From contig JACKCM010000006.1 in the NCBI GenBank assembly GCA_020634035.1, positions 372,001 through 436,000 on the forward strand: 64,000 nt of DNA. The letters are read 5' to 3'. The position numbers and the translations under genes were made by a program. Of the stretch, positions 50,617-61,100 are shown piece by piece. Position 1 is the stretch's first letter, and each line of letters opens with the position of its first letter. The DNA comes from Candidatus Obscuribacterales bacterium (GTDB lineage: Bacteria > Cyanobacteriota > Vampirovibrionia > Obscuribacterales > Obscuribacteraceae). Under the pieces are notes generated by a model. The model saw nothing but the letters and a program-made list of their open reading frames with translations. It was not told where the DNA came from and did no database searches.

Positions 50617-50931
50617 ATGGGCAAACAGTATCGACAGGGAGACGTCCTCCTGGTCAAAATCGAGATGGAGCACGTTCCGGAAGAAGCAGTGCAAGAAAAG
50701 ACCGAAGACCGGGTTGTGCTGGCTTATGGAGAGGTTACCGGCCATGCCCATGCCATTGATCCGAGCCTTGCCGGTCTTTATAGATGGCGCAATGATCGAC
50801 TTCTAGAAGTCAAACCCGGCGCCACTCTCGTCCACGAAGAGCACAGCGCCATTGTGCTCGAACCGGGTGTCTACAGAGTGATCCAACAAAGAGAATATGA
50901 GCCGGGATCTTCGAGACCGGTCATAGATTAA
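50617..50931 (+). CDS. Small conserved protein, partner of the 50958 gene
   Basis: The 104-residue protein has the pattern QGDVLLVKIEM, RVVLAYGEVTGHAHAI, TLVHEEHSAIVLEPGVYRV and QREYEP. I recognise this from hypothetical proteins found beside DUF6745-like proteins in other phyla, from memory only; no function is known. It is probably a small beta-barrel. GGAGG at 50605-50609 fits the ATG at 50617. It lies 13 bases after the exosortase gene and 26 before the next gene, so it may be co-transcribed with both. Confidence 0.7.
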   Translation: MGKQYRQGDVLLVKIEMEHVPEEAVQEKTEDRVVLAYGEVTGHAHAIDPSLAGLYRWRNDRLLEVKPGATLVHEEHSAIVLEPGVYRVIQQREYEPGSSRPVID

Positions 50932-50957
50932 GGTAACTAAACTGATTTGAATTAGAG

Positions 50958-52514
50958 ATGAACCCCGCTGCCCCTAGCCCACATCACACTCTTGAACTGA
51001 GCAAGAGCTTTCAAAAAGATCTCGAAATCTACCGGGATCACTGGCTTGCTCTGCCGGGTAGTCGACATCTCAAGGGCAATGGCGACTTCGAAGGGGCAAG
51101 AGCCCGAATCTTTCAGGAAGCCAATCTACAAAAAAGCGCCGGTCAGCGCGGTAAAGTGATTCGAGTCGAAAGCCTCTTTCAACTCACCAATATTCCTCTG
51201 GTGATTGCCCTTATGATGGAAGGCGCTGCCGGAGAGTATCTGATCTCGACGCTGCGCCGCTTGCTCAACAACAAAGAATGGTCGAGGCTCTGGACCGTGC
51301 TTGATCGAGAGCTGCAAAGCCAGGATCTTGAAACCCTGCGCCATACTTGTTCTAAGAATCAACAGAAGGATACTTTGAAAGATATCAATCGCTTTCTCAG
51401 AAAACTGCACGAAAACTCCGGCTCCACATTTGATACCACAGACTCCCCCAAGCTCTCCTCTCTCGGACTGATGGTCAACTCGACCATGCTTGCCGAAAGT
51501 CGCGCCCTGAGCCTCTCTCTGGAAGAAGAGCTCAAAGCCGTAGTCTCTCCGGACTGTGTAGAGAAAGTGCGGTCGGAATTGATCTCCATTCCAGCGGCAT
51601 TCGAACGAGTAGAGACCCAGATCGGTCTGCAGTTTATCCCTAATATTCTGGCCGAGTCCGTTCGCCTGATCAAAGAAAAGCTGGTCACCGAAAGAAGCGA
51701 CCTGGCCGACGAGCTGGTCACAAGCATGGGCGCGATTCCGGATTTGCTCAAACTGATCTATCAAGCCGATCTGGAGAACAAAAGCACAAATTTAAGAGCG
51801 ATGGAACTCTGGGGCGGTGCCCGTATAGGAGCCTATGGCGATCCTGCCGTGCGCCTGATTGCAAGCACTATTCAGCTCGATATTTTTAGACGTTCCCAGG
51901 TTCTTGATTGGCTTCCCTTGCATCTCTACATGCGCTCAAGCCTCCCCGGTCTCTACAGCCTGGAGAACGACCAGAATCTGAGCGCCTGGGAGGAACTGAT
52001 TGGAGCCTCCTATGCCTTTGTCCTCTACGACGGCATCAGCTTCGTCTGCGACCCACCAGCAGAGAGCATGCTCGATCCGGAGCGGCGCTATCACAGTGAA
52101 GCAGGACCGGCTCTCACTTTCAAAGACGAGACCCGGATCTTTTCATGGCATGGCAGAAGTGTACCGGCTTTTATCATAGAAGAGCCGGACAAAATCTCGA
52201 TAGAGCGCATAGACAAAGAGAGAAACATCGAACTCAGGACCATTCTCATAGACCGCTACGGAATCTCTCGTTTTCTAGAAGATTCCGGAGCCCGGGTCAT
52301 ACAGCAAGATCAGTACGGTACTCTCTTCCAGCGGACTTTCGGCAACGACGAGCCACTACTGGTGGTTATGGTAAAAAATTCAACTCCGGAACCGGACGGC
52401 ACTTATAAGCACTATTTCCTGCGGGTTCCTCCGGATACGCTCACGGCGAAAGCCGGCATCGCCTGGACTTTCGGCCTGAATGAAGCCGAATACGAACCGG
52501 ATATCCAGACATAA
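50958..52514 (+). CDS. DUF6745-like protein of unknown function
   Basis: The 518-residue soluble protein has an N-terminal helical half (about 1-300, rich in LRRLL and EEL units) and a C-terminal half whose blocks recall DUF6745 proteins: YHSEAGPALTFKDETRIFSW, HGRSVPAFIIEEPDKI, RTILIDRYGISRFL, NSTPEPDGTYKHYFLRVPP and AGIAWTFGLNEAEYEPDIQ. This match is from memory and unverified. No catalytic motif is evident. The gene follows the small protein at 50617 and is closed by a strong terminator, so the two form a cassette. Confidence 0.72.
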   Translation: MNPAAPSPHHTLELSKSFQKDLEIYRDHWLALPGSRHLKGNGDFEGARARIFQEANLQKSAGQRGKVIRVESLFQLTNIPLVIALMMEGAAGEYLISTLRRLLNNKEWSRLWTVLDRELQSQDLETLRHTCSKNQQKDTLKDINRFLRKLHENSGSTFDTTDSPKLSSLGLMVNSTMLAESRALSLSLEEELKAVVSPDCVEKVRSELISIPAAFERVETQIGLQFIPNILAESVRLIKEKLVTERSDLADELVTSMGAIPDLLKLIYQADLENKSTNLRAMELWGGARIGAYGDPAVRLIASTIQLDIFRRSQVLDWLPLHLYMRSSLPGLYSLENDQNLSAWEELIGASYAFVLYDGISFVCDPPAESMLDPERRYHSEAGPALTFKDETRIFSWHGRSVPAFIIEEPDKISIERIDKERNIELRTILIDRYGISRFLEDSGARVIQQDQYGTLFQRTFGNDEPLLVVMVKNSTPEPDGTYKHYFLRVPPDTLTAKAGIAWTFGLNEAEYEPDIQT

Positions 52515-52560
52515 GAGAAGGACCTCGATAAAAATCGGGTCCTTCTCGCTTTATCCTGTT
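52515..52560. terminator. Terminator between the DUF6745-like gene and rpoC2
   Basis: GAGAAGGACC (52515-52524) and GGTCCTTCTC (52538-52547) form a perfect 10-bp stem, extended inward by CGAT/ATCG after a bulged T, around an AAAA loop. A T-rich run follows on the forward side. It can serve both convergent genes. Confidence 0.85.
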
Positions 52561-52578
52561 TTACTTCGGCTCCGACGC

Positions 52579-55500
52579 TTATTGCGGAACGTTGAAGCTT
52601 CCGTCACCGATAGGCGGATAGATATCCTGCTCTTCCTCTTCCTCTTCTTGAGGAGTGGTATGACCGGCAAAACCGGTACCGGCAGGTATCAATCGACCGA
52701 TGATCACGTTCTCTTTCAGACCGCGCAGCCAGTCTTTCTTACCTTCGACCGCAGCCTCGGTGAGAATTCTGGTGGTCTCCTGGAAGGAGGCAGCGGAGAT
52801 GAAGCTCTCGGTGTTCAAGCTGGCTTTGGTGATACCGAGAAGAACATCGGTGTAGCTGGCACCGATATTGCCTCCCTGGGCGACCTTCTCGTTTTCGCGA
52901 TCGATAGAGAAACGCTCCATCAATTCGCCGGGAAGGAGGATGGTATCGTTAGGCTCATCCACTCTCACTTTGCGAGTCATCTGCCGGACAATCACTTCGA
53001 TGTGCTTGTCGGCGATTTCAACACCCTGAGAACGATAGACCGACTGAACCTCATCCACCAGGAATTTCTGAGCGGCTTCGATGCCTTTCAGACGCACGAT
53101 ATCGTGCGGGTTGGGCGGTCCGTCAGTTAGAGGATCACCGATTTCGATCTTGTCTCCGTCGTCCACAACAATGTTGAGACCTGGCGGAATGACTATCTCT
53201 TCTTCGGCACCATCATCGAAACCGAGATAAAGTCTCTTGATGTCGTCCTCGATGACAAGCTTGGCACGACCTTCTTTCTCAGAGAGAATAGCGCTCTCTT
53301 TCGGCTTTCTGGCCTCAAGCAATTCTTCTACCCTCGGAAGACCCTGGACGATGTCTCCGGTCTTCTGTCTTTCGAAGATAAGCGTTGCGAGCAAGTCGCC
53401 CCGTTGAACCAGAGCACCGTCTTCACCGTGCAACTGGGTGTTGTGGGAGATCAGATAGGGACGTCCTTTTCTCAGGACTACCGAATCTTTGTTGACCTTC
53501 ACTACCTGACCGGATTGCTCGGCTTTGGTAGTTTTGCTGAGCTTGTCGCCATCGCGGATGATCTCGCCTTCCTTGACGGTGGCCGCTCCTTTGATGACTT
53601 CTTCCACCTGTTGTTCTTCGGTAATGAGAAGCAGACGGCGTTCGTCGGTCTTGGAGAGTTGCACCCGGGCATCGGATCTGGTCAGAACCTGAGTGGTGGC
53701 TACCGGGGTACTGGCGTCCACTTCCTGGCCGTCTTCCACTTCGAGCAGGGTGATATTGAGGTCCTGATCACGACGGAGCATGATGTTCTCTTGGACCACG
53801 ATATCGAGCTGGTCGCGCATCTCGACGATACCCTTGAGCTGCTGGAGATAGCCCTGCATCTGAAGAACCAGGGAGGTTCTAGTGAGAGCGGCGCCCTGCA
53901 CCTGTCTCACTTTTTCCCGGTCTCTGAAGAGGAGCTGGGTGACAGCTCTCAAGCCGATTTTCTCATCGGATTGTTCATGTTTGAATTTGGTATCGCGGGG
54001 CTCGATCAGATACTCTTCCACCGGTCTTATGATGGCGCGGAATTTGCCTTCTTCGAGCTCCATGATGTTGACCATCTTGCGCTCTTTATAGTCGTAACCT
54101 TCAAGAATCTCGGTGCCGGGCTCGATGATTTCGCCTTCAGCAACTTTCAATTCGCTGGGATCGCCAATCTCAATCGATTCACCCGGTTTGATAATAACCT
54201 CGTGAATGATGTCGTTGTCGGCGACAATCTCGACGATACCTTCCATATGGGCGAAGACATCTTTGACCACTTCCTGACCGGCCGTGACCAGCTCTCCGGA
54301 TTCGGCCATCTTTAGGCTGATGTCCTTGGAGATGAAGTGCACCTCTTCAGGAACGAAGAGCAGCTTACCGGCTTTGGTCACAACCCGACGATCGTCTATT
54401 TCGACACCGTCATAGATGATCTCACCACCGGAGGTGACGGTGTTATAACCATCATCCACCAGCTCGGCGATAATTTTGCCGTTCTCGACAATTTCGTCGT
54501 TGACCACTTTCAAGGCCCAGGTCTCTTTGCCCTTACCGACTTTCCAGTAAGCGCCTTTTTGACCGGCGTCGAGCTTGGCATTTTCCGAGCCGACTCTGGC
54601 GATAACAACGTTTATCTCTTTACCTTTGACCAGCTTGGTGGCTTTCTTACGACCACGCTTGATCTCTTCGGTCTCTATCTCTTTACCGTAGCGAACGATA
54701 CCACCGTGTTCGGTGTTGATCTGGATCTCAGCCAGAACATCCAAAGCGGATACATCCTGACCATCCTTGACCACAACGGAAGCACCGGTAGGCAGGTTGT
54801 AAACGTCACCTTCCAGTACCCAGATGATACCGGCTTTGTTGGCGGTTCTCGAGATGTTACCCTGTCTGTCGCGCTTCTCGTCGGCCTGGAAGCCCTGGAA
54901 GACAAGCCGTCCGGAGATATCGGCTGTGATATCTTTGGTGGCACGCTCGGTCAAACTCTTGGCGCCAGGCGGATCGTACTCGCCTATAACCTGACCGGCT
55001 TTCACCTCTTCACCGTTCTGGACCATAAGAAGGCTGTTGGGAGGCAGATTTACCGACTTCTCTTTCTTACCGTCAGAGATAGTCACCTTACCTTCTTTGG
55101 TGGTCTGTTCGACCACGTCACCATAGGCGGTTCTGACATTACGGGTCTGAATCTTGAACTCGACAGTACCGGCAATCGGAGATTTCTGCTGCATACGGCT
55201 CTTACCGCCGGCTACCGCACCACCGGTGTGGAACGTTCTCATGGTGAGCTGGGTTCCAGGTTCTCCGATGGACTGGGCGGCGATGATACCGATCGCTTCT
55301 CCGCAGTCTACCGCTCTACTGGTGGTCAGAGACCAGCCGTAGCACTTCTGGCAGACTCCGTACTGGGAAGCACAGGTGAGAGGCGATCTGACCAGAAGTT
55401 GTTTCTTCTTCTTGGGCATGCCTTCATCAATTACTTTGGCGAGCTTTCTATCAATTACCTGACCGGTTACACCGATAACTTCACCACTCTCTTTGTCGAC

Positions 55501-56262
55501 GAAATCTTCGGCCAGAGTACGACCGTAAATACGCTCGGCCAGGCTGACCATCTCTTTGTCGGCGTCTACAATCGGCTGCATGTAGATGCCACGTTCAGTA
55601 CCACAATCGTGATCGCGAACGATAACATCCTGGGCGACGTCCACCAGTCTCCGGGTCAGATATCCGGAGTCGGCTGTTTTCAGCGCCGTATCAACAAGAC
55701 CCTTACGAGCACCATAACTGGAGATGATGTACTCGGTTACGTTCAGACCTTCGCGGAAGTTGGCTTTAATCGGCAAGTCGATAATCTGACCCTGGGAGTC
55801 AGCCATCAGTCCCCGCATTCCGACGAGCTGACGGACCTGAGATATGTTACCTCTGGCTCCGGAGAACGCCATCATATATACGGGGTTCAGTCTGTCGAAG
55901 TTGTCTACAACATCCTTGGTCAATTGGTCGGTGGTGGCAGACCAGGTGTCGATAACTTTGTTGTATCGCTCAACCTCGGTGATGTCGCCCCGTTCATAAC
56001 GTCTTTGTGCTTTCTCGATCTCTTTTTCTGCTTCGGCAATGAGATCCCGCTTGGATTCGGGAACATCGAGGTCGTCGATGGAGATTGTCACACCGGCTCT
56101 GGTGGCGTATTTGAAGCCGAGATCCTTGAGCGCGTTGGCCAGATCGGCGGTTTTAGCCGTTCCGAAACGCTCATACATGTCGGAGAGGAGCTTGCCCAGC
56201 TTCTTCTTATCGACCGTGGTGTTAATGAACTCAAGTTGTTCTTCTTTTTTACCTGTGACCAT
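52579..56262 (-). CDS. rpoC2: RNA polymerase beta-prime subunit, C-terminal part (RpoC2) with a large trigger-loop insertion
   Basis: The 1227-residue protein is the second half of a split beta-prime, as in Cyanobacteria. FDRLNPVYMMAFSGARGNIS opens the conserved part, zinc ligands lie in CGTERG and CASQYGVCQKCYG, and GIIAAQSIGEPGTQLTMRTF with HTGG at about 347 starts the trigger loop. The loop's other side (IGRLIPAGTGF) comes only after about 800 residues, so a huge insertion of repeated barrel-like modules (SI3) lies between. VLAEI, GEYDPPG and GEIIEPGTEILEGY are typical of those modules. It is third in the rpoB-rpoC1-rpoC2 operon, 62 bases after rpoC1. Confidence 0.97.
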   Translation of the reverse strand: MVTGKKEEQLEFINTTVDKKKLGKLLSDMYERFGTAKTADLANALKDLGFKYATRAGVTISIDDLDVPESKRDLIAEAEKEIEKAQRRYERGDITEVERYNKVIDTWSATTDQLTKDVVDNFDRLNPVYMMAFSGARGNISQVRQLVGMRGLMADSQGQIIDLPIKANFREGLNVTEYIISSYGARKGLVDTALKTADSGYLTRRLVDVAQDVIVRDHDCGTERGIYMQPIVDADKEMVSLAERIYGRTLAEDFVDKESGEVIGVTGQVIDRKLAKVIDEGMPKKKKQLLVRSPLTCASQYGVCQKCYGWSLTTSRAVDCGEAIGIIAAQSIGEPGTQLTMRTFHTGGAVAGGKSRMQQKSPIAGTVEFKIQTRNVRTAYGDVVEQTTKEGKVTISDGKKEKSVNLPPNSLLMVQNGEEVKAGQVIGEYDPPGAKSLTERATKDITADISGRLVFQGFQADEKRDRQGNISRTANKAGIIWVLEGDVYNLPTGASVVVKDGQDVSALDVLAEIQINTEHGGIVRYGKEIETEEIKRGRKKATKLVKGKEINVVIARVGSENAKLDAGQKGAYWKVGKGKETWALKVVNDEIVENGKIIAELVDDGYNTVTSGGEIIYDGVEIDDRRVVTKAGKLLFVPEEVHFISKDISLKMAESGELVTAGQEVVKDVFAHMEGIVEIVADNDIIHEVIIKPGESIEIGDPSELKVAEGEIIEPGTEILEGYDYKERKMVNIMELEEGKFRAIIRPVEEYLIEPRDTKFKHEQSDEKIGLRAVTQLLFRDREKVRQVQGAALTRTSLVLQMQGYLQQLKGIVEMRDQLDIVVQENIMLRRDQDLNITLLEVEDGQEVDASTPVATTQVLTRSDARVQLSKTDERRLLLITEEQQVEEVIKGAATVKEGEIIRDGDKLSKTTKAEQSGQVVKVNKDSVVLRKGRPYLISHNTQLHGEDGALVQRGDLLATLIFERQKTGDIVQGLPRVEELLEARKPKESAILSEKEGRAKLVIEDDIKRLYLGFDDGAEEEIVIPPGLNIVVDDGDKIEIGDPLTDGPPNPHDIVRLKGIEAAQKFLVDEVQSVYRSQGVEIADKHIEVIVRQMTRKVRVDEPNDTILLPGELMERFSIDRENEKVAQGGNIGASYTDVLLGITKASLNTESFISAASFQETTRILTEAAVEGKKDWLRGLKENVIIGRLIPAGTGFAGHTTPQEEEEEEQDIYPPIGDGSFNVPQ

Positions 56263-56324
56263 TGGTCTTTCTTCCTTTTAAGGCGTATCTGCAGTGTCTT
56301 TCGTAATGATCTTTAAAAACCGAA

Positions 56325-58124
56325 TTAGGTAGTGGAAGAAACCGCTTCCCGAACCACTTCGTTGAAGATGATTCTGCCGGGAGTGGTCTCGATCATCTGA
56401 CCGTCGTAGTCTTTGACCTTGATCTTGGCATGCAGATCGAGGATACCGGCTTCAAAAGCGGATCTGGCATCGGCCAGGCTGACGAAGCGCATTCCTGCAC
56501 CACGACATACCTTCGGATCTTCCCAGCCCGGCTTTTGAATGGTCAGGTAATAAATACCGAGAACCATGTCCTGGGTGGGAGTAACGGTCGGTCTGCCGGT
56601 GGCGGGCAGAAGAATGTTGTTGGAGGCGAGCATCAGCATATGGGCTTCGGACTGCGCTTCCACCGAAAGGGGAACGTGGACCGCCATCTGGTCACCGTCG
56701 AAGTCGGCGTTGAATGCCGAGCAGACGAGAGGATGGAGCTGAATAGCACGACCTTCTACCAGAACGGGCTCGAACGCCTGAATACCGAGACGGTGCAGAG
56801 TGGGAGCACGGTTGAGCAGTACCGGGTGACCCTGAATCACTTCTTCAAGGATTTCCCAGACCACTGCCGAGCCTTTCTCAATCTGCTTCTTGGCGGACTT
56901 GATGTTCTGGACAATTTGACGCTCGATCAGTTTGTTGATCACAAAAGGCTTGAAGAGCTCAAGAGCCATCTCCCGGGGGAGACCGCACTGATGCAGTTTC
57001 AAGGTAGGACCGACAACGATGACGGAACGACCGGAGTAGTCGACCCGTTTTCCGAGGAGGTTCTGACGGAAACGACCTTGCTTACCTTCAATGATGTTGG
57101 AGAGCGATTTGAGCGGTCTGTTATTGGGACCGACCACCACTCTTCCGCGTCTGCCGTTGTCTATCAAGGCGTCGACGGCTTCTTGAAGCATACGCTTCTC
57201 GTTACGAACGATGATCTCAGGAGCACCCATCTCGAGCAAACGAGCCAAACGGTTGTTCCGGTTGATCACCCTTCTATAGAGGTCGTTCAAGTCGGAGGTG
57301 GCAAAACGACCACCATCGAGCTGAACCATCGGTCTGAGGTCCGGAGGGGTGACCGGAAGATTCTTGAGAATCACCCAGGTCGGGTCGGTGTGGGAGGAGA
57401 GCAGAGCTTCCACCAGTCTCAGACGTTTGATGATTTTGGCGCGTTTTTGCTGCGAACCGCCGGCAGTGGCAAGCACTTCTCTCAATTCGACGGAGAGCTC
57501 TTGCAAACCGGGGAGGTCGAGGAGACGTCCTTTGTCTTCTTCGTTATCGGGACGCTCATAAACCGGTCTGGCCAGCTCAGAGAGCAGCACTTGAATAGCT
57601 TCGGCACCGATACCGACGTCGAACTGGAAGTTGGGATCATCGAGCAGCTTCTCGTAATCCTCTTCGGAAAGAAGCTGACATTTGGTCAGATCCGGAACGT
57701 TACCGGGGTTGGTGACGATGTAGGCGTTGAAGTAGACCACCTGCTCCAGTTCACGCAGAGGCATGTCGAGCAGAAGACCGATATAACTGGGAATTCCTTT
57801 GAGGAACCAGATATGGGTAACCGGAGATGCCAGGGCAATGTGACCCATGCGATGACGTCTCACCTTGGAATCGGTCACCTCGACGCCGCAGCGTTCGCAG
57901 GTGATACCACGGTGACGAACTCTCTTATATTTGCCGCAATAGCATTCCCAGTCTTTAGAGGGACCGAAGATACGCTCGCAGAAGAGACCGTCTTTTTCCG
58001 GCTTCAAAGTACGATAGTTGATGGTCTCTGGCTTGGTGACCTCACCGTGTGACCAACTGAGAATACGCTCCGGAGAAGCGACTCCAATTTTTATGTAATC
58101 GAAACGATCAATGGAAGTGGGCAT
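56325..58124 (-). CDS. rpoC1: RNA polymerase beta-prime subunit, N-terminal part (RpoC1/gamma)
   Basis: The product (599 residues from this ATG) is the N-terminal half of the split beta-prime. It has the zinc-binding CYCGKYKRVRHRGITCERCG, the lid and switch regions (GRFRQNLLGKRVDYSGRSVI), and the catalytic NADFDGDQMAVHVPLS with three Asp residues that hold the active-site magnesium. GGAGG precedes a TTG at 58136 by only one base and the ATG at 58124 by 13 bases; neither spacing is ideal, and the ATG (MPTSIDRFDYIKIG) matches family starts better. It lies between rpoB and rpoC2, with 74 bases after rpoB that hold a strong hairpin. Confidence 0.97.
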   Translation of the reverse strand: MPTSIDRFDYIKIGVASPERILSWSHGEVTKPETINYRTLKPEKDGLFCERIFGPSKDWECYCGKYKRVRHRGITCERCGVEVTDSKVRRHRMGHIALASPVTHIWFLKGIPSYIGLLLDMPLRELEQVVYFNAYIVTNPGNVPDLTKCQLLSEEDYEKLLDDPNFQFDVGIGAEAIQVLLSELARPVYERPDNEEDKGRLLDLPGLQELSVELREVLATAGGSQQKRAKIIKRLRLVEALLSSHTDPTWVILKNLPVTPPDLRPMVQLDGGRFATSDLNDLYRRVINRNNRLARLLEMGAPEIIVRNEKRMLQEAVDALIDNGRRGRVVVGPNNRPLKSLSNIIEGKQGRFRQNLLGKRVDYSGRSVIVVGPTLKLHQCGLPREMALELFKPFVINKLIERQIVQNIKSAKKQIEKGSAVVWEILEEVIQGHPVLLNRAPTLHRLGIQAFEPVLVEGRAIQLHPLVCSAFNADFDGDQMAVHVPLSVEAQSEAHMLMLASNNILLPATGRPTVTPTQDMVLGIYYLTIQKPGWEDPKVCRGAGMRFVSLADARSAFEAGILDLHAKIKVKDYDGQMIETTPGRIIFNEVVREAVSSTT

Positions 58125-58157
58125 TTTACTTGACAAACCTCCTACAAGTAATAGCCT

Positions 58158-58190
58158 GGCAGCCCCCGAAACTTCCTGTCGGGAGCTGCC
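58158..58190. other. Strong hairpin between rpoB and rpoC1
   Basis: GGCAGCCCCCGA (58158-58169) and TCGGGAGCTGCC (58179-58190) form a 12-bp stem with one G-U pair (in the transcript) and a 9-base loop. No T tract follows, so it is unlikely to be a terminator. It could stabilise or mark a processing site in the rpoB-rpoC1 mRNA. Confidence 0.6.
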
Positions 58191-58198
58191 CAGATTAT

Positions 58199-61100
58199 CT
58201 AGCTCTCTTCGTCTTCTTCGGAATCATCCTCGAAGTCCGCATCTTCCATGGATTGATCATCCGTGGAAGGACCACCGACCAACTCTTCAAGGTCGGCCTT
58301 GCTGGGAGGCTTGGGCGAACCGCCGACAAGCTCATCCGGCATAGGCAGAGAAGGAGGAGTGGTGGGAGCATCGGGTCTTACGCCTGCGCCCATGGTTCCG
58401 GGGATCATTGCGTCCGGTCCACCAGTCTGCACCAGTCCGGAGACAGCGCTTTCGGCAGCGGACATTCCGGTGGCAGGCGGCATAGGCGGCGCACCAACCG
58501 GAGGTATCATATTCGGGCTCGGAGGAGCTCCCGGCAGGCCGGCGCTAGCCAGACCTTCCGTTACGTGAGCGATCTGAGCACTGGTCATGCCGCCTTCACG
58601 ACCCATTTGATTCTGGGCCATAGCAGCTTGCGGCACGACAGCCTGTTGAGAAAGCTGAGCAATTTCAGAGCTCATGCCCATCTCGATAGGAGTCAGTCTT
58701 CTCAGACCACGGGGTCTTGCATCTTCGACCTCGCTCATCAGATCAACTTCGACTTCCTGACCTTCTCTAGTGCGCTTGGCCACCGAGACATCCAGACCGA
58801 TAGACTGGAGTTCGCGAACAAGTACTTTGAAGGATTCCGGAATACCCGGTCTTCTCAGGTTCTCGCCTTTGACGATGGACTCGTAGGCTTTGGAGCGTCC
58901 GTTCACATCATCGGACTTGATGGTGAGCATCTCTTGCAGAGAGTAAGCAGCACCAAAGGCTTCCAGAGCCCAGCACTCCATCTCTCCAAGTCTCTGTCCG
59001 CCGAACTGAGCTTTACCGCCCAGGGGCTGCTGTGTGACAAGACTGTAAGGTCCGGTGGAACGAGCATGAATCTTATCGTCCACAAGGTGAACAAGTTTCA
59101 TCATGTAGATCTTACCGACGGTTACCGGCATATCGAAATTGTCTCCGGTTCTACCATCCAGGAGGATGACCTTACCGTCGGTGCCGACCCATTCGATGCC
59201 CTGTTTCTTCTTGCCTTTTTCAATCTCATCGTGAACCAGTCTCGATGAGGCTTCCGGCTTGAACATCTCGTCGAACGGAGGCACTTCATAACGATCGCCT
59301 GTCAACATACCGGCAAGACCGAGCAAGGTCTCGAAGGTCTGACCGACGTTCATACGGCTGGGTACACCGAGCGGATTGAGCACGATGTCTACAGCCTGAC
59401 CATCAGGCAGGTAAGGCATATCTTCCACCGGCAGGATCTTAGCCACGATACCTTTGTTACCGTGACGTCCGGCAACTTTGTCACCGACACTGATCTTACG
59501 CTTCTGGGCGATATAGACGCGGACGACTTTGTTAGCCACCGGCGGCAATTCATCACCTTTTTCACGGTCGAAGACTTTGACATCGACAATTCGGCCGCCT
59601 TCACCATGCGGAACTCTCAAAGAGTTGTCACGCACGTCTCTGGCTTTCTCACCGAATATGGCGCGAAGCAGTTTTTCTTCCGGAGGATGCTCCGATTCAC
59701 CTTTGGGAGTGATCTTACCGACCAGAATATCGTCGGGATAAACCCGGGAGCCGATTCTGACGATACCGTGCTCGTCGAGGTGACGAAGAGATTCTTCAGA
59801 TACGTTGGGCACTTCGCGGGTGATCTCTTCTGGACCCAGCTTGGTGGATCGAGCGTCGATCTCGAGCTTTTCGATGTGGATGGATGTCATCACATCGTCA
59901 TGCACCAATCTCTTACTTATAAGGATGGCATCCTCGAAGTTGTAGCCTTCCCAGGGCATAAACGCCACCAGCAAGTTGCGTCCGACCGCGAGCTCTCCAC
60001 CGTTGGTGGCAGCACCATCGGCGATTACTTGACCGGGCTTGACTTCGTCACCGACTCTGACAATCGGCTTCTGGTTCAAGCAGGTATCCTGGTTGGAGCG
60101 CTGGAACTTGTTCAGGCGATACTTAACAAGACGCTTGTCTTCAGTACGGATATGCACAGCGTTGGCGGTGACATATTCGACCTTGCCGTGGATATCCGAG
60201 ACGATAACCATCCCGGAGTCGCGAGCAGACTGCATCTCGATACCGGTGGTCACCGTGGCTGGTTCGGTCTTGATCAGAGGCACTGACTGACGTTGCATGT
60301 TCGAACCCATGAGAGCTCGGTTAGCATCATCGTGCTCGAGGAAAGGAATCAAAGCGGTTCCGACAGATACGATCTGAATCGGGCTGACCCCGACATAGTC
60401 GACTTGCTCGGGAAGCGCTTCGATAAACTCAGCTTTATAGCGAACCGGAACCCGCTCGGTGGCGAAAGATCCGTCGTCATTGACCGAGACGTCTCCCGGG
60501 GCTACCCGGTAACGGTCCTCTTCGTCGGCTGTCAGGTAATCAACCGTGTCGGTGAGGACACCATTCTCTACCTTTCTATATGGAGTTTCGATGAAGCCAT
60601 AGTCATTGACCCTTGCATGGGTAGCAAGAGAGCCAATCAGACCGGCGTTAGGACCTTCAGGAGTCTCTACCGGACAGATTCTTCCGTAGTGGCTGGGGTG
60701 GATGTCACGTACGGCGAATCCGGCACGCTCTCTCGACAGACCACCAGGACCGAGGGCCGAGAGTCTTCTCTTGTGAGTAAGCTCGGCAAGCGGGTTGGTC
60801 TGGTCCATGAACTGGGAGAGCTGAGAGGATCCGAAGAACTCACGGATGGCAGCCACCAGAGGTTTTGTATTTAATAGGTTGGCCGGAGTGAGAGTATCAG
60901 CATCTTGAAGAGTCATTCTCTCTCTGACAATTCTCTCCAATCGAGAAAGACCGATGCGGAACTGGTTCTGCAGTAGCTCTCCGACGGAACGAATTCTACG
61001 GTTGCCGAGGTGATCGATATCATCTACATGGCCTTCATCGAAGTGGAGACCGATGAGATAGTCGACAGCGGCGACGATGTCTTCGGGGGTGAGAGTTCTC

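Noticed and set aside
54337..58052. Long forward frames opposite rpoC2 and rpoC1 (about 659 and 540 codons)
   Set aside because: They are antisense to highly conserved genes, and their products have no family features; such frames arise from codon bias.
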